DNA from: Rothia nasisuis
GTDB lineage: Bacteria; Actinomycetota; Actinomycetes; Actinomycetales; Micrococcaceae
Assembly (NCBI RefSeq): GCF_928381405.1
Contig: NZ_CAKMSB010000007.1
Location: 1-64,000, forward strand
DNA: 64,000 bases
Direction of reading: 5' to 3'
Program-made: the position numbers and the translations under genes
The notes under the pieces: model-generated
Told to the model about the DNA's origin: nothing
Database searches by the model: none
Seen by the model: only the letters and a program-made list of their open reading frames with translations
Shown here: positions 44,263 through 54,138 of the stretch, one piece after another
How the letters are laid out: every line of letters begins with the position of its first letter
Position numbering within the stretch: the stretch's first letter is position 1

Positions 44263-45624
44263 ATGATGACTGTGAAGCCACCGGCCGCAACCTCGCGCCA
44301 GACGCTACTGGTGCTCAAGACCCTGCGGGTAAGCCTCCACGTCATGTTCGCCTTCTTACTGGGCTTCGGTGCGGTGCTAGCTCTCATCGATAGTGCCTAC
44401 CAGATGAAGCACACCGTCATCGGGGTGCTGGTGATTACCCTGGGCGCTGTGTACCTGTGGGGCACTGTCTACGAGAACCGCCGAGGGCTCCCCCACAGCT
44501 TCGGCCGCCTCTTCTACCGCCCGGGCACGGAGGCCACCTACCAGCGGGCTACCCCCTTTACCCCTGCACACCTGTGGTTAGCTACCATCACCGCCCTGTG
44601 GCTGGGGCTCATGTGCCTAGACTCCGCCTTCACCTGGGTCGTTTTCCCCATCATGTTCCTCTACCTGCACCTGCTCCAGCCGGTCGCTGGCGTTCTGATC
44701 ACCGGGGTGCTGTGTGCCGCGGCAATTGCCCTGCCACTGCTAGGCCCGGCAGGCTTTGGCATGGAGCACCTGCGTGCTCAGGGCCTGGCCCCCGGTTTCA
44801 TCATCGGCCCTACCCTGGGGGCACTCCTGGCCACCGTTATCTCCTTTACCTACCGGGCGCTTCGCGAGGACGCCACCAACCAGTTCCACCTGGCCGAACA
44901 ACTACGGGCAGTTCAGGCTGAACTGGCGCAACAGCAGTACTCAGCCGGTAAAATTGCCGAACGCGAGCGCCTAGCCCGAGAAATTCACGACACGCTGGCC
45001 CAGGGGCTTTCGTCCATTGTGCTGGTTTCTCGCGCAGCGTCGGACTCCTTGCGGGCGGGCAAAACGGGCACCGCAGCCGAACAGGTGCGAGTCATCCAGG
45101 AGTCGGCGGCTACCAATCTAGCTGAGGCCCGCCGCTTCATCAGGGACCTCTCCTCCCCCGCCCTAGCTACCTCCCTGGTAGGTGCGCTGGGTGCGCTCGC
45201 GGGCTCTACCGAGAGGGCCTCACAGGCAGCCGGAGCCAATCTGGCCTGCTCATTCATTCTTGAGGGCAGTGAGGCCGAGGCCAACGCCCTGCCAGAGCCT
45301 ATTGCCGCCACTCTGCTACGGGTAGCCCAGGGGGCGCTCGCGAATGTGGCCGCTCACTCCGGAGCAGCCCGGGCTGCGCTGACCCTGACGCTCTGGCCTG
45401 ACGAGGTCACTCTCGATGTGTTCGATAACGGGCGTGGCTTTATCATGCACCCACTGGCCGCACCGGGTGCAGTGCCCGATCCCCTGCTGGCCGGGGGCGG
45501 AACCGGTTTTGGGCTGCCCTCCCTAGCCGCGCGAGTGGGCGAGGTGGGCGGTAGTCTAGAGTTTGAGTCTGGCCCTGACGGCACCGTGGTCACGGCCCGC
45601 TTACCAAGAGAGGTATCTGAATGA
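44263..45624 (+). CDS. Sensor histidine kinase, NarL/HisKA_3 type
   Basis: The 453-residue protein has about six membrane helices in residues 15-200, a dimerisation helix with phospho-acceptor His242 (AREIHDTLAQGLSS) and an ATPase domain with GRGF and GTGFGLPSL boxes. It should phosphorylate the regulator encoded by the overlapping next gene (ATGA overlap). It is divergent from the ABC exporter, so it may sense the exporter cargo or membrane stress. Confidence 0.9.
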   Translation: MMTVKPPAATSRQTLLVLKTLRVSLHVMFAFLLGFGAVLALIDSAYQMKHTVIGVLVITLGAVYLWGTVYENRRGLPHSFGRLFYRPGTEATYQRATPFTPAHLWLATITALWLGLMCLDSAFTWVVFPIMFLYLHLLQPVAGVLITGVLCAAAIALPLLGPAGFGMEHLRAQGLAPGFIIGPTLGALLATVISFTYRALREDATNQFHLAEQLRAVQAELAQQQYSAGKIAERERLAREIHDTLAQGLSSIVLVSRAASDSLRAGKTGTAAEQVRVIQESAATNLAEARRFIRDLSSPALATSLVGALGALAGSTERASQAAGANLACSFILEGSEAEANALPEPIAATLLRVAQGALANVAAHSGAARAALTLTLWPDEVTLDVFDNGRGFIMHPLAAPGAVPDPLLAGGGTGFGLPSLAARVGEVGGSLEFESGPDGTVVTARLPREVSE

Positions 45625-46250
45625 CTGTTCGTGCCCTGCTCGTTGATGACCACCCCGTAGTACTCGCGGGCCTGCGAGCTATGTTCGCTTCATTTGAGGG
45701 GGTTCAGGTGGTTGCTGAGGCCTCGGACGGCTCCGAAGCAGTTGCCTTGGCAGCTGACTTTGCTGCGCGCGCCGAGCCTCTGGATGTGGTGGTGATGGAT
45801 ATTCAGATGCGGCCGGTGGGTGGGGTTGAGGCGACCCGGCAGCTGAGGGAGGCGGGCGGCCCACCGGTACTGATTTTGACCACTTTTGATACCCAAAGCG
45901 ACATTGTTGCGGCGATCGAGGCCGGTGCTTTGGGTTATCTGCTCAAGGACGCACCGCCCGAACAGGTGCAGGCTGCGGTGTTGGCGACTGCGCGGGGGCA
46001 GCGGACCCTTGCCCCCGAGATTACAGCTGCGCTGATGGAACGTATGCAGCGGCCGGCGGTCAGCCTGTCGGCGCGCGAGATGGAACTGTTAAAGTTGCTG
46101 GCCACCGGTGCCACCAATAAGGAACTGGCCGAGAAGCTCTTCATTTCGCAGGCGACCGTGAAGACGCATCTGGTGCATATTTACGCCAAGCTGGGTGTAG
46201 ATAACCGTACTGCCGCCATTGCTGCCGCCCGCGCTGAAAGGCTACTCTAA
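45621..46250 (+). CDS. LuxR/NarL-family response regulator
   Basis: The 209-residue protein has a receiver with D9-D10 and phospho-acceptor Asp60 (VVVMDIQM), a lysine in YLLKDAPP, and a LuxR helix-turn-helix (LSAREMELLKLLATGATNKE). Coupled to the kinase gene. Its stop overlaps by 4 bases the stop of the convergent acyltransferase gene. Confidence 0.92.
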   Translation: MTVRALLVDDHPVVLAGLRAMFASFEGVQVVAEASDGSEAVALAADFAARAEPLDVVVMDIQMRPVGGVEATRQLREAGGPPVLILTTFDTQSDIVAAIEAGALGYLLKDAPPEQVQAAVLATARGQRTLAPEITAALMERMQRPAVSLSAREMELLKLLATGATNKELAEKLFISQATVKTHLVHIYAKLGVDNRTAAIAAARAERLL

Positions 46251-47437
46251 CTCCTAGTGGCCCTAGTGCCCCTAGGAGCCCTGGTGGCCCTGTGCCCGGG
46301 GGCTTTTTTGGCTGCATGCTTCTTCCATTTGGCACCGAAATGACGGTCTTTGAAGCGCATCACGGGCACCTCTACACTCAGGTACATGAGTACACCCACG
46401 CCCACGCCCAGCGGGGCTAGCAGGGCTACCTGAGCCAGGGTCGTCCAGCCGTGTAGGTAGGGTTCTATAGCTTTGAAGAGCACATCGTGCACCAGGTAGA
46501 TGCTGTAGCTTGACAGGCCAATCAGCTGTAGGGGCTGCCAGGCTAAGACCCGGTGTACGTAGGCTCCCAGCGGCTGGCGGGCGGCAGCCAACCCCCAGAG
46601 CATGAGGGCCGATGCAGACCAGGCCTGCAACGAATAGCGCAGGGTGTCGCGGAAGGTCTCATCACGCAGAACGAGAGTGAACAGGTACACGCCGACCGCC
46701 GCAATCAGCACCACATTCCGCCCGAACACCGGGATGGTACGCCCATTGTTGAGCCTCGCTCCGGAGCGGTAGTGCCTGCCTGAAACCTGGCGGCCCACCA
46801 GCATCTCGTCCTGAGCGTAGGTGTGGTACCAGAGAGCTGTCAGCATACCGATAGCGATGGCTTCCATACGGGTATCGGTACCAAAATAGATGCGGTCGAT
46901 GCTCGCCCCAGCATCGTGGAGTACGAAGCGGGTAATAGACGAGTAGAGAATGACGGCCACGCCCAGCACTGTGAGGGCTCGGTGGCAGGAGCGCCAGCGA
47001 ACCATGACCAGCCAGATGAGAGCGAAAACCAGATAAAACTGTTCCTCAATCGACAGTGACCACATCACGTGCGTGCCCGGAAGCACCGTAATCTGTGAGT
47101 CCAGGTAACGCAGGTTGAAGAAGAAGAAAATCTGACCTAGAAAATCTAAGGTGTCGACTTCGCCGCCCGCAACCCGATAGATGAGCGTGGGGACCACAAT
47201 TGCTAGGAGCAACGGCGGCCCGATTTTGAGCAGACGGCGAATGTAGAAACCGGCTACATCAAAACCACCGGTTTTGTCGCGTTCCCGCAGGAGCAGGTAG
47301 GTGATGATGAAACCGGAAATCGCGAAGAAGATGGTAACGCCCGAGCCGCCGGGTACAAAGTCCAGCCCAGCGTGGGAAAAAACCACCAGTAGCACCGCAA
47401 AGGCGCGCATCGCGTCAATGTGGGCATAGCGATTCAT
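46247..47437 (-). CDS. Membrane acyltransferase (acyltransferase 3, OafA-like)
   Basis: The 396-residue protein has about ten membrane helices and the family start RYAHIDAMRAFAVLLVVFSHA with the catalytic histidine, followed by FFAISGFIITYLLLRE. Such proteins move acetyl or other acyl groups onto envelope sugars. The C-terminus is a basic, repetitive R-A-T tail. It converges on the response regulator with overlapping stop codons. Confidence 0.87.
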   Translation of the reverse strand: MNRYAHIDAMRAFAVLLVVFSHAGLDFVPGGSGVTIFFAISGFIITYLLLRERDKTGGFDVAGFYIRRLLKIGPPLLLAIVVPTLIYRVAGGEVDTLDFLGQIFFFFNLRYLDSQITVLPGTHVMWSLSIEEQFYLVFALIWLVMVRWRSCHRALTVLGVAVILYSSITRFVLHDAGASIDRIYFGTDTRMEAIAIGMLTALWYHTYAQDEMLVGRQVSGRHYRSGARLNNGRTIPVFGRNVVLIAAVGVYLFTLVLRDETFRDTLRYSLQAWSASALMLWGLAAARQPLGAYVHRVLAWQPLQLIGLSSYSIYLVHDVLFKAIEPYLHGWTTLAQVALLAPLGVGVGVLMYLSVEVPVMRFKDRHFGAKWKKHAAKKAPGHRATRAPRGTRATRS

Positions 47438-47598
47438 TGGTGATTCTCCCCCGATGTGAGTGTGTATAGCAGGTGAACGTGCCCTAAAAAGAGTGCGAAC
47501 GGGTACCCCACCACTTTACCGCCTTGCCCCCGTCATGCACAGGGATTTTTTGACGCGATATTGGCGACAGCGAGTCGGGTGAACAGATGCGGGTTGCG

Positions 47599-48084
47599 TT
47601 AGAGCGCCACGTTCTGGGTCTCTTCTCTAGCGGCCTTGAGATGGGCCTCAGCCTCCGCGATGTGTGCTTGTACGGTAGTCACACGCCGTGCGATGGTTTC
47701 GGTGCGGGCACAGGTAGCGGCACAGTCACCTGCACAGCGGGTCATGGCAAGCGCTTCAGCACACAGCGCCAGGGCGTTGCCTGCTTTAGAGAGGGAGCGG
47801 TGCAGGTTGGAGTAGGCGCCGGTGGGTGAGGCGGGGATGTCGGTACTTTCGCTGGGTGCCAGTTTTTGAGCTTCGGTGGCAATGGCACGGACGCGCGGGA
47901 GTAGGTCGGCCAGGTCATTGGCTAGTGGGACGAGTTCTTCGAGGGTGGGTCCGGCGGGGACGCGTTCGAGGATTTGGTGGAAGCGGTCAAGCCCGCGGAC
48001 GAAGCGGTCGTGGGCACGGCGCCAGAGGCCCTTACCGAGTTCGGCGTCGTCTCTGCGGCCTTGCAGGAAGTCTTTGATGCCCAC
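47599..48084 (-). CDS. Helical protein of unknown function
   Basis: The 161-residue protein is predicted almost all helical, with heptad-like stretches (residues 15-75 and 125-155) and four cysteines in CAEALAMTRCAGDCAATCAR. AGGAGC precedes the ATG. No signal peptide. I do not recognise the family; codon use looks like its neighbours. It stands alone, 161 bases from the acyltransferase start. Confidence 0.7.
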   Translation of the reverse strand: MGIKDFLQGRRDDAELGKGLWRRAHDRFVRGLDRFHQILERVPAGPTLEELVPLANDLADLLPRVRAIATEAQKLAPSESTDIPASPTGAYSNLHRSLSKAGNALALCAEALAMTRCAGDCAATCARTETIARRVTTVQAHIAEAEAHLKAAREETQNVAL

Positions 48085-48152
48085 GGGGTGCTCCTTTCGT
48101 CTCTCACTGATACTTAGGTTACCCTAACATTTGCTGCAAGGTGACGGAAAGA

Positions 48153-48263
48153 GTGAGGTGCGGGGGCGCACTTCGCCAGCTAGCCTTCTCGCCGGTTCAC
48201 TTCGCCCACAGGCGATTCAGGCCAGCCCCAGCCAGTCGGCTTCGATGTGCCCCCGCACCTCGC
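48153..48263. repeat. Imperfect palindrome with 13-bp arms
   Basis: GAGGTGCGGGGGC (from 48155) is repeated inverted as GCCCCCGCACCTC (ending about 48262), with a further partial match outside. About 80 bases of GC-rich sequence lie between. It lies between the helical protein gene and ybdD, in the same kind of place as the ~100-bp repeat family but with different ends. Confidence 0.5.
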
Positions 48264-48329
48264 TTTATCAAGACTTCGTTTAAGCGCTACGGCAAGTCTG
48301 CCACTCGCGCTCAGCCTCTCTCCCTGCTC

Positions 48330-48521
48330 CTAGCAGCACCTAGCGCCGGGGTTCGCATCGAGCCCGTCGGTGTAGTCCTTCCAAAACTCGCGCTCGCTCA
48401 TGGGGGCATGGGTGCAGCCGCTGGCACGGTGGTGGGCCAGGTATTTCTGGTATTTATCTGCTCCCAGCACCCCGCTGGCGAACCAGCGGGCGCGGGCCAA
48501 GAAATCACGGATTGCTTGCAC
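48330..48521 (-). CDS. ybdD: YbdD/YjiX-family small protein, CstA partner
   Basis: The 63-residue protein matches the DUF466/YbdD family (KYLAHHRASGCTHAPMSEREFWKDYTD). In enterobacteria such proteins are encoded next to CstA-family pyruvate or peptide uptake proteins and are needed for transport. Here it follows cstA by 9 bases with a GGAGGAG site; start is GTG. Confidence 0.88.
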   Translation of the reverse strand: MQAIRDFLARARWFASGVLGADKYQKYLAHHRASGCTHAPMSEREFWKDYTDGLDANPGARCC

Positions 48522-48530
48522 AGGCTCCTC

Positions 48531-50801
48531 CTAGTGGCCGCTGTTCCCGGCAGAGCCGCTAATCTGGTCGGGGTGCCTGCGGTAGAACTCCTGCCACTGG
48601 GCTTCGAGCTCTCGTTCGGCCGGGGTGGCAATCATACCGGCCGGAGCGTAAAGCTTTGACTCAACGTAGGGGTTTTCCTTGCTTTCCTTCGCGTGCCCGT
48701 TCTTAGCCTTGATGACCTCAAGGAGGGCGGTCATAACGACCACCAGGGTCAGCACCACGAAGAGAATAGAAAGCGAACCCTGCACGAAGGTGTTGCGTAC
48801 AACCGCTTCCATGGCGGCAACGTCCTTAGCCGCCCCTAGGGAGGTCTCACCGGCAGCAAGGGCTTCTTTATACCTGAAGTGGTTGGCCCAGTAGCCCACA
48901 GCGGGGTTAGACGAGAAGATTTTCTGCCAGGAACCGACAACGGTCACCACTAGGTCGAAGGCCAGGGGCAGGGCGATGATCCAAAGGTACTTGAAGCGGC
49001 CCTTATTGGCGGCGATAGCTAGGCAGACAGCCAGCGCAACAGCAGCCAGGAGCTGGTTGGCGATACCGAAGAGCGGGTAGAAAGTATTGATGCCTCCCAG
49101 CGGGTCGGTAACCCCCAGAATCAGGATAGAGCCCCAGCCCGCCACCATGACGGCGGTGGTCAGCCAGGCGCCTAAACGCCAGTTGTGGTCTCGGAACTTG
49201 GGGAAGAAGTTGCCCAGGGTATCTGAGAGCATGAAACGGGCAACGCGGGTGCCTGCGTCTACGGCGGTCAGAATAAAGAGGGCCTCGAACATGATAGCGA
49301 AGTGGTACCAGAAGCTGGTGAGTTCGAACCAGGGCAGCATCTGGTTGAGAATGAGAGCCATACCTACGGCCAGGGTGGGGGCGCCACCGGTGCGGGAAAC
49401 GATGGAGTGTTCACCCACGGCGTCCGCAGTTCCCTGGAGCAGTTCGGGGGTCACATTTACGCCGGTCAGGCCCAGGGAATTGACGAAGACGGCTGCGGAT
49501 TCGACGGTACCGCCGGTTGCGCCAGCGGCGGAGTTCATGGCGAAGTAGATGCCGCGGTCAATGGTGACAGCTGCGACCAGGGCCATGATAGCCACGAAGG
49601 ATTCCATGAGCATGCCGCCGTAGCCGATAAAGCGGGTCTGGCGTTCCTTCTCGACCATCTTGGGGGTGGTGCCCGAAGCGATGAGGGCGTGAAAGCCAGA
49701 GAGGGCACCGCAGGCGATGGTGACGAAGAGGAAGGGGAAGAGGGAGCCGGACCAGACGGGGCCGTCGGAGCGGCCCGCAAATTCGCTAACAGCAGGTACG
49801 GTGATTTCGGGGCGTACCACGATGATGCCGACGGCGAGCAGGACGATGGTACCCACCTTCATGAATGTGGAAAGGTAGTCGCGGGGCGCCAGCAGTAGCC
49901 AGACGGGCAGTACAGCGGCGATAAAGCCGTAGATGATGACGCACCAGGCCAGGGTGACGCGGTCCAGGAGCAGGTACTGCATGCCCCACTCAGTGCTGGC
50001 AACGTAGCCACCGCCCACGATGGCTGCCATGAGTAGCACAAAACCAATCAGTGACACTTCACCCACCTTGCCGGGGCGCAGGTAGCGCAGGTAGATACCC
50101 ATGAAGAGGGCGATGGGGATGGTCATGCCGACGGAGAAGACGCCCCAGGGAGATTCGCCCAGGGCATTGACCACGACCAGGGCCAGGATGGCGGTGATGA
50201 TGATCATGATAGCCAGGGTTGCCAGAATGGCGGCATAACCGCCCACGGTTCCCAGCTCCTCCTTGGCCATCTGGCCCAGGGAACGTCCGCCTCGACGCAT
50301 AGAGAAGAAGAGCACCAGGTAGTCCTGTACGGCACCGGCAAAGATGACGCCCACGATAATCCAGATGGTGCCGGGCAGAAAGCCCATCTGGGCTGCTAGG
50401 ACGGGGCCAACCAGGGGGCCAGCGCCGGCAATGGCGGCGAAGTGGTGGCCGTAGAGCACGCGGCGGTCGGTGGCGGCGTAGTCCTTGCCGTCGGCGTCGT
50501 ACTCAGCCGGGGTAGCCCGGCGGTCGTCGGGCTGGGCCAGCTTGGCCTCAACAAAGCGGGCGTAGAAGCGGTAGGCGATCAGGTAGCTAGAGACGGCCGC
50601 GAAGACGAACCAGATAGCGTTGACGGTTTCACCGCGGAAGATAGCCAACATGGCCCAGGAGACTGCGCCCAGCAGGGCAATGGCTACCCACATGGCGATG
50701 GTCTTGGGCTTCCAGGTACGGTGTTCGGCCTCGAGTACGCCCGGGTCGACGTAGGGCTGCGGGCGGTCTTGCTCCACGGTAGAGGAGCTTCGTTCAGTCA
50801 T
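48531..50801 (-). CDS. cstA: Carbon starvation protein CstA family transporter (pyruvate or peptide)
   Basis: The 756-residue protein has about 16 membrane helices and the CstA N-terminal block RRVLYGHHFAAIAGAGPLVGP. The family imports pyruvate (BtsT, CstA of E. coli) and may affect peptide use. GGAG lies before the ATG. Length and ends fit the family, so it is complete. Cotranscribed with ybdD. Confidence 0.92.
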   Translation of the reverse strand: MTERSSSTVEQDRPQPYVDPGVLEAEHRTWKPKTIAMWVAIALLGAVSWAMLAIFRGETVNAIWFVFAAVSSYLIAYRFYARFVEAKLAQPDDRRATPAEYDADGKDYAATDRRVLYGHHFAAIAGAGPLVGPVLAAQMGFLPGTIWIIVGVIFAGAVQDYLVLFFSMRRGGRSLGQMAKEELGTVGGYAAILATLAIMIIITAILALVVVNALGESPWGVFSVGMTIPIALFMGIYLRYLRPGKVGEVSLIGFVLLMAAIVGGGYVASTEWGMQYLLLDRVTLAWCVIIYGFIAAVLPVWLLLAPRDYLSTFMKVGTIVLLAVGIIVVRPEITVPAVSEFAGRSDGPVWSGSLFPFLFVTIACGALSGFHALIASGTTPKMVEKERQTRFIGYGGMLMESFVAIMALVAAVTIDRGIYFAMNSAAGATGGTVESAAVFVNSLGLTGVNVTPELLQGTADAVGEHSIVSRTGGAPTLAVGMALILNQMLPWFELTSFWYHFAIMFEALFILTAVDAGTRVARFMLSDTLGNFFPKFRDHNWRLGAWLTTAVMVAGWGSILILGVTDPLGGINTFYPLFGIANQLLAAVALAVCLAIAANKGRFKYLWIIALPLAFDLVVTVVGSWQKIFSSNPAVGYWANHFRYKEALAAGETSLGAAKDVAAMEAVVRNTFVQGSLSILFVVLTLVVVMTALLEVIKAKNGHAKESKENPYVESKLYAPAGMIATPAERELEAQWQEFYRRHPDQISGSAGNSGH

Positions 50802-50946
50802 GGTGAGACTCCAGTGTGATGTGTGTGGGCCACCGCGGAAAGCGGTGTGCGTGCTCTCACACTCTACTCTTGGTGGCAGCGCGTGTCACATACACTTGCT
50901 CTTGTGACGTACGGTTTCTGTCAGAGCGACTGCAAGGGGCGGGCCC

Positions 50947-51945
50947 TCACGCTGAGACGGCAAGCAGGATTTTACCCCGGTGCTCACCGGCTTCTAGGTG
51001 GGTATGCGCAGATGCTGCCTGCTCCAGCGGGTAGACTGCGCTGGTGTGAACAGTCAGCTCCCCGCTCTCATAGAGGGGCCACACCAGCTGCCCCACAGCG
51101 TCCACAATACGGGCCTTATCAGCGGCGGAGCGAGTGCGTAAGCTTGTGGCATGGACGCTCAGTCGGCGCGGCAGCATATACCCTAAATTCAGTTGCCCCT
51201 TGGGGCCGCCCTGCACCCCGATTACAGCCATCGAGCCCTCAAGGGCCAGGGTCTTAATGTTGTCTTCGAGATAGGCTCCGCCAACCACATCCAGAAGATA
51301 GTCGACCCCACGGCCGCCCGTGGCTTCGCGCACGGCTTCGCGGAAGTTCTGAGTACGGTAATTGATGGCTTCAGCACCCAGCTCACGCACATAGTCGCAC
51401 TTCTCATAAGAGCCCGCGGTGGCAAAAACCTGCACTCCCAAGGCACGCGCCAGCTCAATAGCGTGCGTACCGATGCCACCGGTACCGCCGTGTACCAGCA
51501 GGGTTTTCCCGTCGTTTTCCTCCGGGGTGACGCCCATGCCCAGAGTGAGCACAAGGTTGGAGTAGACGGTTGCGGCCACCTCAATCAGACCGGCGGCGTC
51601 CTCAAGACTCACCCCCTCAGGCACAGGGAGGGTATGGGCCACGTCAACCGCCACGTACTCGGCGTAACCTCCGCCGGCCAGCAGGGCTACCCGCTCCTGG
51701 TTCAAGAAGGCATCGTCCACCCCCTCCCCCAGGGCTTCAACAACCCCAGAGGCCTCCAGCCCATAAATGGCACTAGCGCCCGGAGGCGGCGGGTAGTTAC
51801 CCTGCCGTTGAGAAACGTCCGCGCGGTTGATACCTGCCGCCGCCGTTGTGAGAAGAACCTGACCCGGGCCCGGCACAGGGGCGGGCTGCTCCGTCACCAC
51901 CAAAACCTCCGGGCCGCCGTGCTTCTCTTCAAGAATTGCGCGCAT
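50947..51945 (-). CDS. NAD(P)H:quinone oxidoreductase, medium-chain dehydrogenase family
   Basis: The 332-residue protein shows the QOR/Qor-like layout: N-terminal GroES-like part with AAAGINRADVSQRQGNYPPP, nucleotide-binding VHGGTGGIGTHAIELA (about 150-165) and no catalytic zinc cysteines. PIG3-like quinone reductases share these features. AGGAG before ATG. Confidence 0.88.
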   Translation of the reverse strand: MRAILEEKHGGPEVLVVTEQPAPVPGPGQVLLTTAAAGINRADVSQRQGNYPPPPGASAIYGLEASGVVEALGEGVDDAFLNQERVALLAGGGYAEYVAVDVAHTLPVPEGVSLEDAAGLIEVAATVYSNLVLTLGMGVTPEENDGKTLLVHGGTGGIGTHAIELARALGVQVFATAGSYEKCDYVRELGAEAINYRTQNFREAVREATGGRGVDYLLDVVGGAYLEDNIKTLALEGSMAVIGVQGGPKGQLNLGYMLPRRLSVHATSLRTRSAADKARIVDAVGQLVWPLYESGELTVHTSAVYPLEQAASAHTHLEAGEHRGKILLAVSA

Positions 51946-52111
51946 CCTCTAGCTCCTAACTCACTCTCCCCCTGCCAGCGGGCAGAGGCAGGCACCGGCG
52001 TCCTTGCACAGCACCTACAGCCCAGCCTAACGAGAGCAAGGGCACAGGGGCCACCATTTTGTTTTATTAACCGCTTTATGTACCATGGTTAGAAGTGCCT
52101 TGCACATGTTT

Positions 52112-52199
52112 GGATGGTTGTCCGAGCGGCCGAAGGAGCTGGTCTTGAAAACCAGTAGGCGGCAACCCCGTCTCGTGGGTTCAAATCCCACACCATCCG
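52112..52199 (+). tRNA. tRNA-Ser(TGA)
   Basis: Acceptor GGATGGT pairs with ACCATCC, anticodon stem CTGGT/ACCAG with loop CTTGAAA (anticodon TGA), a long variable arm typical of serine tRNA, T-arm GTGGG-TTCAAAT-CCCAC, discriminator G. CCA is not encoded. Confidence 0.95.
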
Positions 52200-52208
52200 C
52201 AAGAACAA

Positions 52209-52238
52209 AACTCGTCTGCTCACGCAGACGAGTTTTTT
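52209..52238 (+). terminator. Terminator of tRNA-Ser(TGA)
   Basis: AACTCGTCTGC and GCAGACGAGTT form a perfect 11-bp stem with TCAC loop, followed by a T-run. Confidence 0.93.
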
Positions 52239-52360
52239 CGTGCCCGACCTCAGATATCATGGGGAATGCGCCACCTTATTTACGCTTGCCCACCCTAAAA
52301 ACCATCTGACATTCTCGTAGGTGGAGTGCTCACGGCCCTCCACCTACGGCGGTGGAAGCC

Positions 52361-53332
52361 TTATTCAGTGATGAGGCCTTCTTGAAGCATCCAGTCGCGA
52401 GCCACCGCGCCGGGGTCTTCACCCTGAACGTCCACACGATAGTTAAGATCTCTCATCACATCATCGTTCAGGCGCTGCGCTACCAGGTTAAAACGGTCCT
52501 CAAGCTCAGGAAATTGTTCCAAAGTCTGAGCGTAAAAAACAGGAGCACCGTTATAGGCGGGAAAATACTGACGATCGTCTTCAAGCACCACCAGGTCAAG
52601 GGAATTGATACGGCCGTCAGTGGTAAAAATTTCACCGAAGTTGCAGGTGCCGTTATCGGTCGCAGCATAGATTGCGCCGGTATCCATAATCTGCACATTC
52701 TGCTCAGGAACACCGCTGCCGCGGGGGAGCTCGTATTTTTCGAGCATACCGTTCAGCCCGTCGGAGCGGGAGTTGAACTCCGCCTCGATACACAAGGTTC
52801 TGTCTTCCACCGGCAGGGAGGCGATATCTGAGATGGTTGTGAGATTGTGCGCCTCAGCAAACTCCCTTCGCACCGCCATACCGTAGGTATTGTTCAGCGG
52901 GCTAGGCTGGCCCCACACGAGCCCGTTGGCTCGGTCAGCTTCAGCCACAGACTGCCACATACGCTCAGAGTCAGCGATACTTTCCTCTTGCCCCAGGTAG
53001 GTCAGCCAGGCAGTGCCGGTGTACTCCCACTCCATATCAACTTCACCAGAAACCAGCACCTTGCGTGCCGGCTGCGAACCGGGAATATTCGTCATATCCA
53101 CAGCGTCAAACCCTGCCGCCTCGGCGGTCAGCACCGCCATCTTGCCCAAGATAATCTGCTCTGTGAAGTTCTTCGAGCCAATAGTCAGCCGGTGGCCTTC
53201 TGCTCCTTCGATGGGTTGAATCAGCCCCGGTTCAGCCGGTTGCACCGCAGAGGTTGACGGTCTCAAACCGCACCCCGTCAACAGCAGTAGGGCCACCGCC
53301 ATCAACACTAGAGGATTCACTAATTTTTTCAT
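52361..53332 (-). CDS. opuCC: Glycine betaine/choline/carnitine-type binding lipoprotein (OpuCC-like)
   Basis: The 323-residue lipoprotein has lipobox LLTGC (Cys21) and an OpuAC/QAT fold starting RLTIGSKNFTEQIILGKM, with aromatic and acidic residues that could form a quaternary-amine cage. It is the last gene of a four-gene operon (permease, ATPase, permease, binding protein) for compatible solutes. Substrate range is inferred from the family. Confidence 0.88.
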   Translation of the reverse strand: MKKLVNPLVLMAVALLLLTGCGLRPSTSAVQPAEPGLIQPIEGAEGHRLTIGSKNFTEQIILGKMAVLTAEAAGFDAVDMTNIPGSQPARKVLVSGEVDMEWEYTGTAWLTYLGQEESIADSERMWQSVAEADRANGLVWGQPSPLNNTYGMAVRREFAEAHNLTTISDIASLPVEDRTLCIEAEFNSRSDGLNGMLEKYELPRGSGVPEQNVQIMDTGAIYAATDNGTCNFGEIFTTDGRINSLDLVVLEDDRQYFPAYNGAPVFYAQTLEQFPELEDRFNLVAQRLNDDVMRDLNYRVDVQGEDPGAVARDWMLQEGLITE

Positions 53333-53337
53333 GATGC

Positions 53338-54138
53338 TTACAGACCTTTCGGAGTTGCATAGAACTCCACCACACGCGCTACCCAGTCAACCGCTAGCGC
53401 GAACACCGCGACCAATACCGCACCGAAAATTAGCACCCGGTCCAAGGCCAGGTTCACGCCCGTAGTAATCAGCAGGCCAAGCCCACCACCGTTGATGAAA
53501 GTTGCCAGGGTGGCTGAACCTACGAGGAGCACCAGGGCGGTGCGCACACCAGCGAGCAAGATAGGCACCGCAAGCGGTAGCTCCACCTTCCAGAGCACAG
53601 CCCAGGCGCTCATACCCATGCCCCGAGCAGCCTCGATAAGCCGAGAGTCCACCGCTTCTAGACCCACCATGGTGTTTTTGAGTACCGGCAGAAACCCGTA
53701 AATCACCAGGGTCACCAGAGCCGCGCGTGGCCCGAACCCCAACCAGAAGGCGAAAAGAACGATTAAACCCACGATAGGGGCCGCCTGCCCTATATTCGCT
53801 AGGCCCATGACCGCACCCGTAAACCGGTGAAAAGGCCTACGGGTCAGCAAGATACCTAAAGGAATAGCGGTAATCAGCACGAAAAAAGCTGACACAAACG
53901 TGAGGTACAGGTGCTGGCCGGCGAGAACCATCAGGTTAGCCGGCTCAAGGGTTATTTTCTCGGTTTCTGTGAGCTCAGCAGTCATCAGCCACACCACCAT
54001 GGCACCCACGACCAGGAGCAGACAGAGAGGCTGTATCGCCAGGCTACGCCACCCGCTCGCTGCGGTCAGAGAGGCTGTTTCGGGGGCTGTTCCCTCACGT
54101 GTTCGGGAGCTCGGCGCCGCTTTCGTCATCTCACTCAT
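53338..54138 (-). CDS. opuCB: Compatible-solute ABC permease (OpuCB/OpuCD-like)
   Basis: The 266-residue protein has about six helices, a hydrophilic N-terminal extension of ~30 residues and the EAA-loop LIEAARGMGMSAWAVLWKVELP. It starts inside the stop of the ATPase gene (ATGA overlap). Confidence 0.86.
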   Translation of the reverse strand: MSEMTKAAPSSRTREGTAPETASLTAASGWRSLAIQPLCLLLVVGAMVVWLMTAELTETEKITLEPANLMVLAGQHLYLTFVSAFFVLITAIPLGILLTRRPFHRFTGAVMGLANIGQAAPIVGLIVLFAFWLGFGPRAALVTLVIYGFLPVLKNTMVGLEAVDSRLIEAARGMGMSAWAVLWKVELPLAVPILLAGVRTALVLLVGSATLATFINGGGLGLLITTGVNLALDRVLIFGAVLVAVFALAVDWVARVVEFYATPKGL

